The notes under the pieces: generated by a model
What the model was told of the DNA's origin: nothing
Database searches by the model: none
Seen by the model: only the letters and a program-made list of their open reading frames with translations
NCBI GenBank assembly: GCA_030615045.1
Contig: JAUWZY010000005.1
Coordinates: 1 to 21,413 of the forward strand
Reading direction: 5' to 3'
Length of the DNA: 21,413 bases
From: Chloroflexota bacterium
GTDB lineage: Bacteria; Chloroflexota; Dehalococcoidia; SZUA-161; JAUWZY01
In this document: positions 1 through 9,488 of the stretch, in pieces
Numbering within the stretch: the first letter of the stretch is position 1
Layout: every line of letters starts with the position of its first letter
Position numbers and translations under genes: made by a program

Positions 1-2
1 CA

Positions 3-719
3 GGTTTGCCTGCTTACGAGAGCCTTGTAGCTAATGGCAAGCGCACGCTGGCTCCAGCCATCAAAGAAGAGCTTCGGATGCTGGTGAAAACAGTGGCAGA
101 GCTTCCGCCTCCGGCCGCCTTACTGCAAGTAATGCAGCTTATGCTTTCAGCCCAGGCAAATTATGCCCTGGGGCGGTATGATGAAGCCCTGGCCGACTAT
201 AACAGGGCACTTGAGCTAAAGCCCGATAACCCCGAGATTCTGAACAACCGTGGCGTGACCTACGATGACCTGGAGCGGTATGATGAAGCTCTCGCCGACT
301 ATAACAGGGCACTTGAGCTAAGGCCCGATTACGCAAAGGCCCTCAGCAACCGTGGCGTCGTTTACACCAAACTGGAGCGGTACGAAGACGCCCTTGCCGA
401 CTACAACAGGTCGCTTGAGCTGAATCCCGATGCCCCCGAGATTCTGAACAACCGTGGCGTCACTTACACCAAACTGGAGCGGTACGAAGACGCCCTTGCC
501 GACTTCAACCATGCCCTCGAGCTTAAACCTGACCACGCGCGCTCTTTGTACAACATGGCTTGCCTGTTGTCGCTAATGCAGAGGCCCGAGGATGCAGTTG
601 CGTACCTTGAGAAGGCGATAGCTCTCGACGAGAAGTGCCGACAGAAGGCCGCAACGGACAGCGACTTCGATAATATTCGAGACGATCCCCGCTTCCGCAG
701 GCTTGTGGAGGGAGCTTAG
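3..719 (+). CDS. TPR repeat protein, 5' end cut by the window edge
   Basis: The reading frame is open to the window edge, so the true start may lie upstream; the first usable start inside the window is a TTG at 6. The visible 237 residues contain about five tetratricopeptide units between residues 44 and 212. Three of these are near-identical 34-residue repeats with the pattern N-N/S-R-G-V-x-Y-x-x-L-E-R-Y-D/E-x-A-L-A-D-Y/F-N. The C-terminus (SDFDNIRDDPRFRRLVEGA) is the usual cap of bacterial TPR proteins. There is no catalytic domain, signal peptide or membrane segment in the visible part. TPR arrays form helical scaffolds for protein-protein contacts; the partner is unknown. The gene ends 2 bases before the start codon of a uvrB remnant, so the two reading frames are nearly contiguous. 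The family call is firm; a specific role cannot be given. Confidence 0.85.
   Translation, partial: GLPAYESLVANGKRTLAPAIKEELRMLVKTVAELPPPAALLQVMQLMLSAQANYALGRYDEALADYNRALELKPDNPEILNNRGVTYDDLERYDEALADYNRALELRPDYAKALSNRGVVYTKLERYEDALADYNRSLELNPDAPEILNNRGVTYTKLERYEDALADFNHALELKPDHARSLYNMACLLSLMQRPEDAVAYLEKAIALDEKCRQKAATDSDFDNIRDDPRFRRLVEGA
234..539 (+). repeat. Three tandem 102-bp coding repeats in the TPR gene
   Basis: Three consecutive 102-base units encode 34-residue TPR modules. Bases stay very similar between units: the stretch beginning ATTCTGAACAACCGTGGCGT occurs at 237 and again at 441, and GAGCGGTA(T/C)GA is repeated in each unit. Such base-level similarity suggests recent gain or exchange of repeat units rather than old, diverged TPRs. 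Confidence 0.75.
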
Positions 720-721
720 CC

Positions 722-832
722 ATGCCTCCATTTCATATCGTCTTAAACTTTCAGCCCACGGGGGACCAGCCCTTCCCATACAGGAAGGGCCAGCCCCCGG
801 CGATAGAGGAGCTTGTTGACGGGCCAAGGAGG
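722..832 (+). pseudogene. uvrB: Remnant of a second uvrB 5' end (first ~37 codons)
   Basis: Translation from ATG 722 gives MPPFHIVLNFQPTGDQP, then a short insert, then PAIEELVDGPRR. This aligns to the start of the intact UvrB at 1405 (MPPFQIVSDFQPTGAQPQAI, then EQLAQGLRR). Over the first 51 bases I count 41 identical positions, with many of the changes in third codon positions. Similarity stops at about 832, before the Walker A motif, and the frame ends at a TAG at 863-865 inside the next gene. A ribosome-binding-like GGAGGGAG at 707-714 still precedes the ATG. The remnant keeps PTGDQP, the usual UvrB residue, where the intact gene has PTGAQP. It therefore looks like a diverged older copy, not a fresh duplicate. 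It has no helicase motifs and cannot act as UvrB. It may still be translated as a short leader coupled to the nuclease gene at 841. Confidence 0.8.
766..796 (+). repeat. Small hairpin flanked by 7-bp direct repeats inside the uvrB remnant
   Basis: The uvrB remnant has 24 extra bases relative to the intact gene. They form an inverted repeat, GCCCTTCC (769-776) and GGAAGGGC (783-790) around a 6-base loop. The hairpin is bracketed by a direct repeat CCAGCCC at 766-772 and 790-796. The insert preserves the reading frame. The pattern fits either a tiny palindromic insertion with target duplication or replication slippage; the sequence alone does not decide. Confidence 0.5.
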
Positions 833-840
833 ATGGAGCT

Positions 841-1362
841 ATGGAGATATTTCTTATTGTTTTAGTCTCGGTTTTACTGGCAGTGGTCCTGGTATTGCTT
901 CTCAGGCCGCGGAAAATGGAAATGCCGGATTTAGAAGACAGTATAACAGAGCTTCGTCTCAAGCTGGATGCTCTGGATTCTAAAGCGGCGGTATCGGTAA
1001 GGGATATAAGCGCCATCCATGAGGTTCTGGAGAAATTACCCAAAGATGTTCTGGAATCGATAACGGGCAGTTTAAGCAAGAGGACGGGGAAGCTAAATGA
1101 ACTGATGGCCACCTTCGAGTTGACTAAGTATGACAGGCTTTTCTATCTCGGCGAGCCCATCGATTTTGTGGGCATTAAATACGATGAGACTGTGGATTTT
1201 ATCGAGGTTAAAACAGGTAAATTCCGACTGACGGATGATGAAAGGAAGCTGAAAGAGCTTATTGATTTTAAAAAGGTCAACTATGTGCCACTTTCTGTGG
1301 AGAAGGTAGGAATCGCCGAGGGAGTTGATACCGAGCAATTGGAATTTCCCTCCCCGCAGTAA
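841..1362 (+). CDS. Membrane-anchored nuclease related to archaeal Holliday-junction resolvases
   Basis: The 173-residue product begins with one hydrophobic helix (about residues 3-21) followed by RPRK. This predicts an N-terminal anchor with the rest in the cytoplasm. Residues 30-95 are helical and charged. Residues 97-158 form a PD-(D/E)xK nuclease core: LGEPIDF with Asp108, then FIEVKTG with Glu122 and Lys124, and a trailing basic helix. This order matches the Pfam family 'endonuclease related to archaeal Holliday junction resolvase'. AAGGAGG at 826-832 sits 8 bases before the ATG, which fixes the start. The gene lies between the uvrB remnant and intact uvrB, suggesting a DNA-repair context, but substrate and activity are inferred only from the fold. 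Its AT content looks slightly higher than that of the uvrB beside it. Family call fairly sure; biological role unsure. Confidence 0.72.
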   Translation: MEIFLIVLVSVLLAVVLVLLLRPRKMEMPDLEDSITELRLKLDALDSKAAVSVRDISAIHEVLEKLPKDVLESITGSLSKRTGKLNELMATFELTKYDRLFYLGEPIDFVGIKYDETVDFIEVKTGKFRLTDDERKLKELIDFKKVNYVPLSVEKVGIAEGVDTEQLEFPSPQ

Positions 1363-1404
1363 CAAACAGTCAAATTTGTGCCATGAGCAGGCGGCGGTAA
1401 GATT

Positions 1405-3399
<1,995 letters not shown>

Positions 3400-3526
3400 G
3401 ACCAGGCAAGAACGCCGGGAGCAGCGCAAGCGGCGGAAGCGGGAGAAGATGCTGCAGCACGGGAAAAGCCTTTTTCGGGTGTATAAGGATGCTGTGCTAA
3501 AGCGGCTCAGGAAAAAGGAGGATAAA

Positions 3527-4105
3527 ATGGCGAAAAGGCATAACGAAGGAGCGGGCAACTTTTATCACCATAATCCCAGGGTGCCAACTATAGTCACCGC
3601 CCATGCCGAGGGCAGGGACAATGCCATGGCAGCGAGTTGGCATGCCTCTATCTCCATGAGGCCCCCGCTTATCGGGGTCTCCATATCCCCCAAGAGATTT
3701 ACCTATCAGCTCATTTTGGAGTCCGGGGAGTTTGGGATAAATTTTCTGCCCGCAGAAAAAGCTGAGCTTATTGCCGCGCTGGGCGGAAGCAAGGGCAGTG
3801 AGGTCGATAAGTTCCAGAAATTCGGCATCAAGAAGGTGAAGCCGCTGAAGACATCGGTTCCCATTCTTGAAGACGCCTATGCCGCTTACGAATGCAAGGT
3901 AATAGATCACAGGACATACGGCGACCACGAATGGGTTGTGGGCGAGATATTGGTCACTCACTTCGATGAAGGGGTGTTCACCGATGAGGAAATCCTCGAT
4001 CTGGAGCGGGTGGCCCCGAGCTTATACCTTGGCGCTGATTTTTATGTCACCGCAGCCAAGGATAGCCTCAGGCTCTTGGATCGTAAGGCCTATGGCAAAG
4101 GCTAA
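3527..4105 (+). CDS. Flavin reductase-like FMN-binding protein
   Basis: The 192-residue product fits the flavin reductase-like split-barrel fold, which binds FMN and includes flavoredoxins and flavin:NAD(P)H reductases. Supporting stretches are HNPRVPTIVTAHAEGRDNAM, MRPPLIGVSISPKRFTYQLI and SGEFGINFLP near the N-terminus, and an AAYECKV...HEWVVGEI pair further on. The start at ATG 3527 is chosen because AAGGAGG at 3515-3521 precedes it by 5 bases and because the homologous domain begins there. The same frame is open back to a TTG at 3362, which would add 55 mostly basic residues and overlap the end of uvrB; I consider that extension unlikely. The TAA stop overlaps the ftsK stop on the other strand. 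Likely a cytosolic electron-transfer flavoprotein; partner unknown. Confidence 0.82.
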   Translation: MAKRHNEGAGNFYHHNPRVPTIVTAHAEGRDNAMAASWHASISMRPPLIGVSISPKRFTYQLILESGEFGINFLPAEKAELIAALGGSKGSEVDKFQKFGIKKVKPLKTSVPILEDAYAAYECKVIDHRTYGDHEWVVGEILVTHFDEGVFTDEEILDLERVAPSLYLGADFYVTAAKDSLRLLDRKAYGKG

Positions 4106-6300
4106 AGCCTTTCCTCGGTATCCTCCGCCGATACCTCCTCGCCGGGGTGGGTCAAACCTTCAGCTTCGAGCAAGTCCATAATTCTGGCCGCTCTGGGGTA
4201 GCCGATGCGAAGCCGGCGCTGGAGGAGGGAGGTGGAGATGTGTTTGTACTCCCGAGCTATTTCTCTCGCCTTGTCCAAAAGGGTATCCTCGCCGATTTCC
4301 CTTGCCTCTAAGGTCACAAAAGCCTTGGCGATAAGATCCACGGGAGCGCGAGTCTGGGTCCAGCGCTTCCAGAAATCGACCACAGCTTCGATCTCCCGAT
4401 CGGAGACGAAGCAGCCCCGCAGCCGCACCGGCTTGCCAGCATCGGGGGGCAGATAAAGCATATCGCCCGGGCCGATAAGCCTCTCAGCACCGCTGGTATC
4501 AAGGATCGTGCGTGAGTCCACCATCGAGGGCACAGCGAAGCTGATCCTGGCGGGGAAGTTGGCCTTGATCAGACCGGTGACCACATCAACTGATGGCCGC
4601 TGAGTAGCTAATACTAAGTGGATGCCGGTGGCCCGGGAAAGCTGGGCCAGGCGGCAGATGAGGGGTTCGATGATCTCGGGGGAAGCCATCATTAAATCGG
4701 CAAGCTCATCGATGAGCACTACTATATAGGGCAGTGGCTCGGCTGCCTTCTGATTATAGTCCTCAATCTTGCGCACTCCTACTGCTGCCAGTTTATGGTA
4801 GCGGTTATCCATCTCTTTGGTAACCCGGCGTAAAACCTCGATGACCTTATTGATCTCAACGACCACCGGCGTTATCAAATGAGGCACGCGACTGAAGGCG
4901 ATCATCTCCACCCTCTTGGGGTCGATAATGATCAACCGCACCTCTGCCGGGGTAGTGTGCATCAGGAGGCAGGTGATCAAGCTATTGAGGCACACCGTCT
5001 TCCCGGTCCCGGTGGCTCCAGCGACCAGAAGATGCGGCATCTTGGCCAGATCGGCAACTGCGGGCTGACCGCCAGCCCCTTTGCCCAGAGCTACCGCCAA
5101 TTTTGACTTGCTCCTGAGCTTCTGAAAGGCTGCGCTCTCGACGACGCTGCGCAGGGAGACTAAAGCAGTGCCCGTATTAGGCACCTCAATTCCCACCAGC
5201 CCCGTCCCCGGGACTGGGGACTCGACTCTTATGCTGGGCACGGCCAGCGCCAAGGCCAGGTCATTGGCCAAGGAGGCAATGCGTTCCACCTTGACTCTGG
5301 TCTTGGACACCTCCTCCAGCCGCACCTTGGGGCTGCCATCGCGCTCCAACCTCACCTTGCCATCTGGCTCTCGCTCCAGCACCCTTCTATATCTGTGGTC
5401 CCAGCCCGGCTCGACGCCAAACTGGGTCACAGCGGGGCCGGGGTTAATCTGTATTACCTTAGCCTCAACTCCATAGCTGGCTAAGGCTTGTTCCAGGAGC
5501 TTGGCCCGGGCTTCGTTATCCGACTGAGCCCACTTGAACTCCGGGGCCTTTTCCAGCAATTCCAGGGAGGGCAATTGCTCCGCGGTGGGCGTTATTTTCT
5601 CAGGGGCGATTTCGGCCTCTGTTGGTGCTGCCACCTCTGCCGGGGTGGTCACTGCGGGCATTGGCTCCTCTTTCACTTCAGCTTCAGCTTTAACCTCTTC
5701 TATTATCGGGGGCGCTGCTTCTTCCTTTCTCATGGCCGGGGGCCTCGGCCGCCTAAACCAGCCCTTAAAGCTGGTCCAGCCGCGCCCCAGGGCCGGGAAC
5801 GCTGACCTGCGAAGCCATTGGCTGAAGCTGGCTCCGCCGCGCCATATGGCTGGGAAGGCCGAGTCGCGGAGCCAGTCCAGAAAACGAACGAAGCCGCTGG
5901 GGGTGACGAACGCGACGCCAGCGATGACCAATATCGAAATGCGTAGCCAGCCGTATGAGCCACCGGCGAGGCTGGTTCCTAATGAGCCGCCAGCGGAGGC
6001 GGACTCAGTGCCAAGGATAGTCCCGGGATGGAATAAGCCCAATATCCCGAACAAGGCTAGGGTGAGCAGGATAGCCCCCAGCCATCGATGCCACAATCTG
6101 ATGAAGCTATGAGCACGGCGGCTTAACGCCACCCAAATGATAGCCGCAAGCCATAACAAGAGCAGAAATACGCCGCCCCCCAGGCCCTCAATGGTCAACT
6201 CGGTGAGCTTGGGAATGCCCCAGATCAGCCCGCAGATAACCCCCACTGAGGCGGTCACGATAGCTGCTATCTTGAAGAACATAAACATACTTGCTGTCAT
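4102..6300 (-). CDS. ftsK: FtsK/SpoIIIE-family DNA translocase
   Basis: A membrane-anchored motor that pumps chromosomal DNA at the division septum. The 732 residues begin with about four hydrophobic segments (roughly 8-30, 42-60, 72-91, 118-133). A linker with a 19-residue repeat (142-179) and an acidic/proline-rich stretch (190-250) follows. The motor has Walker A GATGTGKT (428-435), Walker B IVVLIDE (526-532), and LATQRPSVDVVTGLIKANFP (564-583). The C-terminal gamma winged helix (about 672-720, with ISTSLLQRRLRIGYPRAAR) reads the orienting DNA motifs. Between GVEPGW and KTRVKVERIASLANDLALAL there is an insert of about 35 charged residues that most FtsK proteins lack. The gene starts 5 bases after the uracil-DNA glycosylase stop, so it is probably translationally coupled and co-transcribed with it and leuS. 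Its stop overlaps that of the convergent flavin-reductase gene. Confidence 0.95.
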   Translation of the reverse strand: MTASMFMFFKIAAIVTASVGVICGLIWGIPKLTELTIEGLGGGVFLLLLWLAAIIWVALSRRAHSFIRLWHRWLGAILLTLALFGILGLFHPGTILGTESASAGGSLGTSLAGGSYGWLRISILVIAGVAFVTPSGFVRFLDWLRDSAFPAIWRGGASFSQWLRRSAFPALGRGWTSFKGWFRRPRPPAMRKEEAAPPIIEEVKAEAEVKEEPMPAVTTPAEVAAPTEAEIAPEKITPTAEQLPSLELLEKAPEFKWAQSDNEARAKLLEQALASYGVEAKVIQINPGPAVTQFGVEPGWDHRYRRVLEREPDGKVRLERDGSPKVRLEEVSKTRVKVERIASLANDLALALAVPSIRVESPVPGTGLVGIEVPNTGTALVSLRSVVESAAFQKLRSKSKLAVALGKGAGGQPAVADLAKMPHLLVAGATGTGKTVCLNSLITCLLMHTTPAEVRLIIIDPKRVEMIAFSRVPHLITPVVVEINKVIEVLRRVTKEMDNRYHKLAAVGVRKIEDYNQKAAEPLPYIVVLIDELADLMMASPEIIEPLICRLAQLSRATGIHLVLATQRPSVDVVTGLIKANFPARISFAVPSMVDSRTILDTSGAERLIGPGDMLYLPPDAGKPVRLRGCFVSDREIEAVVDFWKRWTQTRAPVDLIAKAFVTLEAREIGEDTLLDKAREIAREYKHISTSLLQRRLRIGYPRAARIMDLLEAEGLTHPGEEVSAEDTEERL
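5764..5877 (-). repeat. Two tandem 57-bp repeats in the ftsK linker
   Basis: Residues 142-160 (DWLRDSAFPAIWRGGASFS) and 161-179 (QWLRRSAFPALGRGWTSFK) of the FtsK product match at 12 of 19 positions. They are followed by the beginning of a third unit, GWFRR. The repeats lie just after the last membrane helix, at the start of the linker. They probably arose by internal duplication; the W, L/F and R pattern suggests an amphipathic helix lying along the membrane. Confidence 0.65.
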
Positions 6301-6305
6301 CTCTG

Positions 6306-6893
6306 TTAGAACATGGTTAGCTGAGACGGTTTTTCGGCAACCTCATCAGCTTGGGCCAGGAGCTGAGGCAGCTTCTGGAAATCGGCTTCGATGGTCCGGC
6401 GCAGACTTTGCTGATGGAGGGCAGCAGCCGGATGGTACATTGCGAAGTAGATCACGCCTCCCAGTTTTTGCCACGTGCCATGGATCTTGCCGATGCTCTC
6501 TCTGGCGAAGAAGCGGGCCATGGCATGGCGACCCAAGGGCACGATAACCCGGGGCGAAATGACTTCGATTTGGCGGTCGAGCCACTTCTGGCAGGCGTTG
6601 ATCTCGTGGGGCAGTGGGTCTCGATTCTCCGGGGGTCGGCACTTCAACATGTTGCAGATGTAGACCTCGCTCCGTTGCAGTCCGATGGAGGTCAACAGCT
6701 CATCGAGGAAGTGACCGGCGGCTCCGACAAAGGGACGACCTTGCTGATCCTCATAGAATCCCGGCGCTTCACCGATGAACATTATCTGGGCATTTTCTGC
6801 CCCCTCACCAGGCACAACCCTGTTGCGATACCTGGCCAGCTCACAATCCTGACAAAGCTCGATCTCGTCATAGAGCTCGGTTAGTGCCGGCAT
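6306..6893 (-). CDS. Type-4 (iron-sulfur) uracil-DNA glycosylase
   Basis: Removes uracil from DNA after cytosine deamination, starting base-excision repair. The 195 residues carry the four cysteines that bind a [4Fe-4S] cluster in family-4 enzymes: Cys14 and Cys17 (CQDC), Cys85 (MLKCRPPENRDP) and Cys101. The active-site motif GEAPGFYEDQQGRPFVG lies at 41-57, and the second motif, YHPAA, at 153-157. Length and motif order are normal. The ATG at 6893 places the CQDC motif at the usual distance from the start. It sits 55 bases after leuS and 5 bases before ftsK on the same strand, so the three probably share a transcript. Some family-4-like proteins have weak glycosylase activity, but all key residues are present here. 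Confidence 0.92.
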   Translation of the reverse strand: MPALTELYDEIELCQDCELARYRNRVVPGEGAENAQIMFIGEAPGFYEDQQGRPFVGAAGHFLDELLTSIGLQRSEVYICNMLKCRPPENRDPLPHEINACQKWLDRQIEVISPRVIVPLGRHAMARFFARESIGKIHGTWQKLGGVIYFAMYHPAAALHQQSLRRTIEADFQKLPQLLAQADEVAEKPSQLTMF

Positions 6894-6948
6894 CTGCGTC
6901 TCGCTGGGATGATAACATAAGACTCGGTATCAAGTCAAACGAAGGGGA

Positions 6949-9396
6949 TTACCTCAGCACCACATTCACCAGCCGTCGCGGAACATAGATCACGCTCTTT
7001 ATCTCTCGATCTTGGAGTCGTGCCCGGACTCGCTCCCGGCTCAGCGCCAGCTGACGAGCTTGTTCCTCGGTGATGGAAACAGGGACGGTGACCTTGTCGC
7101 GGAGCTTGCCATTGACCTGAATCACCAAGGTGAATTCCTCCTCAGCGGCAAGCTCCTCGTCCCAGGCGGGGAAAGGTTGGTTATGGATGCTATAGGGGTG
7201 ACCGGTCTCAGTCCATAGCTCCTCAGCGAGGTGGGGGGCAATAGGAGCTAAGAGGAGGAGCAAGGAGTCGATGCTCCGTTGCCAAACGGGGCTGTCAATT
7301 GAGTATTGATCTTTTATCCTGGTTAGGTCATTTGTGAACTCCATGAGGGCGGCGACCAGGGTGTTGAGATGAAACCCCTCCAGATCCTCGGTCACCTTCT
7401 TGATGGTCTGGTGGGTTATCCTGAGTAGCTGCCTCTCCGTGGCCTGATCCATCTCGGGCTTGCTCTTCGCTTCAGGCTCCTCCAGCACCAGATTCCAAAC
7501 TCGATTGAGCCAGCGGGAGACCCCGATGAGGCCGCTGTCATTCCAATCTCCCCCTTGTTGCCAAGGGGCGATAAACATGAGGTAGGCGCGAACGGCATCG
7601 GCGCCCAGCTCAGAGACATATTCATCGGGGTTAATCACATTCCCGCGCGACTTGCTCATCTTCTCCCCCCGATAGACAATAATTCCCTGATTGAACAGCT
7701 GGGTGAACGGCTCGTCGAAATCGACAAGCCCGATGTCGCGGAGCGCCTTGATGAAGAAGCGGGCGTAGAGGAGATGCATGGTGGCATGCTCGGCGCCGCC
7801 GGTGTAAAGGTCTACGGGAAGCCAATGCCTGACCTTCTCCGGGTCGAAGGCACTACCTTGGTATTTGGGGCTGGCATAGCGGAGGAAATACCATGAAGAG
7901 CACATAAAGGTATCCATGGTATCGGTCTCCCTGCTTGCAGGACCACCACAGCGGGGACAGCTGGCATTGACAAAGGAGGAGCAGTATTTTAACGGGGACT
8001 CACCTGTGGGCCTGAACTCAGCATCCTCGGGGAGTAGCACTGGCAGCTGCTCCTCGGGCACGGGGACGGTGCCGCAGCTGGAGCAATAAATGATGGGTAT
8101 CGGCGCCCCCCAGTATCTCTGGCGAGAGATGAGCCAGTCTCGCAGTCGATAGCTTACCGTCCTCTTGCCATAGCCTTTTTGCTCTATGAAATCGGAGATT
8201 GCCTCCTTCCCCTGCTCGCTGGGGAGGTCAGCAAACGGTCCGGAATTGACCATAATCCCTGGCTCCTCATAGGCCTGTTCCAGCTCCTCCCCGCGCCAGC
8301 CCTCGGGGGCGATGACCACCTTTATCGGCAAGCCAAACTCCGTGGCAAACTCAAAGTCGCGCTGGTCATGAGCCGGGACTGCCATCACTGCTCCGGTGCC
8401 ATAGCTGGGGAGCACATAATCGGCGACCCAAATGGGCACCCTCTCTCCGTTGAGCTTATTTGTGGCATAAGCTCCGATGAAAACCCCGCTTTTCTCCCCG
8501 CCCACCGCTTGCCTCTCGATCTCTGATTGCCGCCGTGCCCACTCGATATAGTCCTTGACCTCTCTTCTTCGCTCCGGGGAGGCAAGCTCGAGCGTCAGCG
8601 GATGCTCCGGGGCCAAAGCGACGAAGGTGACGCCATAGATGGTGTCGGGGCGGGTGGTGAACACCACGATCTCTCCCAGCCCGTATTCCTCGATGCTGAA
8701 GGAGATCTCGACGCCAACGCTTTTCCCGATCCAGTTTCTTTGCATCGCCTTTATCCGCTCCGGCCACTCGATGCCGTTATGGTGCAGAAGCTCCTCGGCA
8801 TATTTTGTTATTCTGAAGAACCACTGCTCTAAATCCCTCTTGGTCACCCTTGTTTTGCAGCGCTCGCACAAGCCCTCGGCGGTGACCTGCTCATTAGCCA
8901 GCACCGTCTGACATTGGGGGCACCAATTAGCCGGGGCTTTGCCTCGATAGGCAAGGCCCGCTTCATAGAGCTTTAAGAAGAACCATTGCGTCCACTTGTA
9001 GTATTCGGGGAGGCAGGTTATTACCTCCCGTCTCCAGTCATAGATGGCGCCCATGCTCATGAGCTGGCGGCGCATATATTCGATATTGTCCTTGGTCCAA
9101 ATGTAGGGATGGATGCCATGCTGGATGGCTGCGTTCTCGGCGGGAAGCCCGAAGGCATCGAAGCCCATGGGGTGCAGCACATTGTAGCCCTTCATCCGCA
9201 TGAAGCGGGCATGGACATCTGAGGGCGCCATGGCATACCAGTGACCGATGTGTAGGTCTCCTGAGGTATAGGGGAACATGGTCAGGGCATACCACTTGGG
9301 GCGGGGGTCATCATCATCTGTCTCATAGAGATGGTCAGCCTGCCAGCGCTGCTGCCACTTTCTCTCGACCTGCTGCGGGTTATAGTTTAGCGTCAT
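6949..9396 (-). CDS. leuS: Leucyl-tRNA synthetase
   Basis: A class I aminoacyl-tRNA synthetase that charges tRNA-Leu. The 815 residues are complete and of bacterial type. The HIGH signature is at 49-52 (DLHIGHW) and KMSKS at 579-583. The CP1 editing domain (about 225-420) contains TTRPDT (247-252) and AVPAHDQRD (339-347), needed for hydrolysis of mischarged tRNA. Cysteine pairs WCPQC (159-162) and CERC (177-180), with a further pair at 438-441, suggest zinc knuckles. The C-terminal anticodon-binding and tail region ends with SVIYVPRRLVNVVL, as expected. The start ATG is preceded on the minus strand by AAGAGG. It appears to be the first gene of leuS-udg-ftsK. A hairpin lies directly upstream at 9416-9448. 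Confidence 0.97.
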   Translation of the reverse strand: MTLNYNPQQVERKWQQRWQADHLYETDDDDPRPKWYALTMFPYTSGDLHIGHWYAMAPSDVHARFMRMKGYNVLHPMGFDAFGLPAENAAIQHGIHPYIWTKDNIEYMRRQLMSMGAIYDWRREVITCLPEYYKWTQWFFLKLYEAGLAYRGKAPANWCPQCQTVLANEQVTAEGLCERCKTRVTKRDLEQWFFRITKYAEELLHHNGIEWPERIKAMQRNWIGKSVGVEISFSIEEYGLGEIVVFTTRPDTIYGVTFVALAPEHPLTLELASPERRREVKDYIEWARRQSEIERQAVGGEKSGVFIGAYATNKLNGERVPIWVADYVLPSYGTGAVMAVPAHDQRDFEFATEFGLPIKVVIAPEGWRGEELEQAYEEPGIMVNSGPFADLPSEQGKEAISDFIEQKGYGKRTVSYRLRDWLISRQRYWGAPIPIIYCSSCGTVPVPEEQLPVLLPEDAEFRPTGESPLKYCSSFVNASCPRCGGPASRETDTMDTFMCSSWYFLRYASPKYQGSAFDPEKVRHWLPVDLYTGGAEHATMHLLYARFFIKALRDIGLVDFDEPFTQLFNQGIIVYRGEKMSKSRGNVINPDEYVSELGADAVRAYLMFIAPWQQGGDWNDSGLIGVSRWLNRVWNLVLEEPEAKSKPEMDQATERQLLRITHQTIKKVTEDLEGFHLNTLVAALMEFTNDLTRIKDQYSIDSPVWQRSIDSLLLLLAPIAPHLAEELWTETGHPYSIHNQPFPAWDEELAAEEEFTLVIQVNGKLRDKVTVPVSITEEQARQLALSRERVRARLQDREIKSVIYVPRRLVNVVLR

Positions 9397-9415
9397 CGCT
9401 GCCTCTTATTATAAA

Positions 9416-9448
9416 GCTTGGGATGGCTTTTTTAAAGCCACCCCAAGC
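9416..9448 (-). other. Hairpin directly upstream of leuS
   Basis: Two 15-base arms (9416-9430 and 9434-9448) pair with one G-U wobble when read as minus-strand RNA, leaving a 3-base loop. On the minus strand the stem is followed by TTTATAATAAGAGG and then the leuS start. It could terminate read-through from the gene ending at 9548. A possible -10 TATAAT lies just after the stem, with TTTAAA 17 bases upstream inside the stem, so it might instead contribute to the leuS promoter. I see no T-box elements. Confidence 0.5.
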
Positions 9449-9488
9449 CATTCCCGTTTAGCCTCGACCACGGTTAAATATGGAAAGA

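Noticed and set aside
234..539. CRISPR-like or non-coding tandem repeat
   Set aside because: The 102-base periodicity is a multiple of three, in frame, and encodes 34-residue TPR modules.
573..1112. Minus-strand ORF of 179 codons over the TPR end and the nuclease gene
   Set aside because: The plus strand carries the TPR C-terminal cap, the uvrB remnant and a nuclease with clear motifs; the minus frame shows nothing recognisable.
5534..6112. Plus-strand ORF of 192 codons over the ftsK N-terminal region
   Set aside because: Shadow of the ftsK linker and membrane segments on the other strand; no ribosome site or family resemblance.
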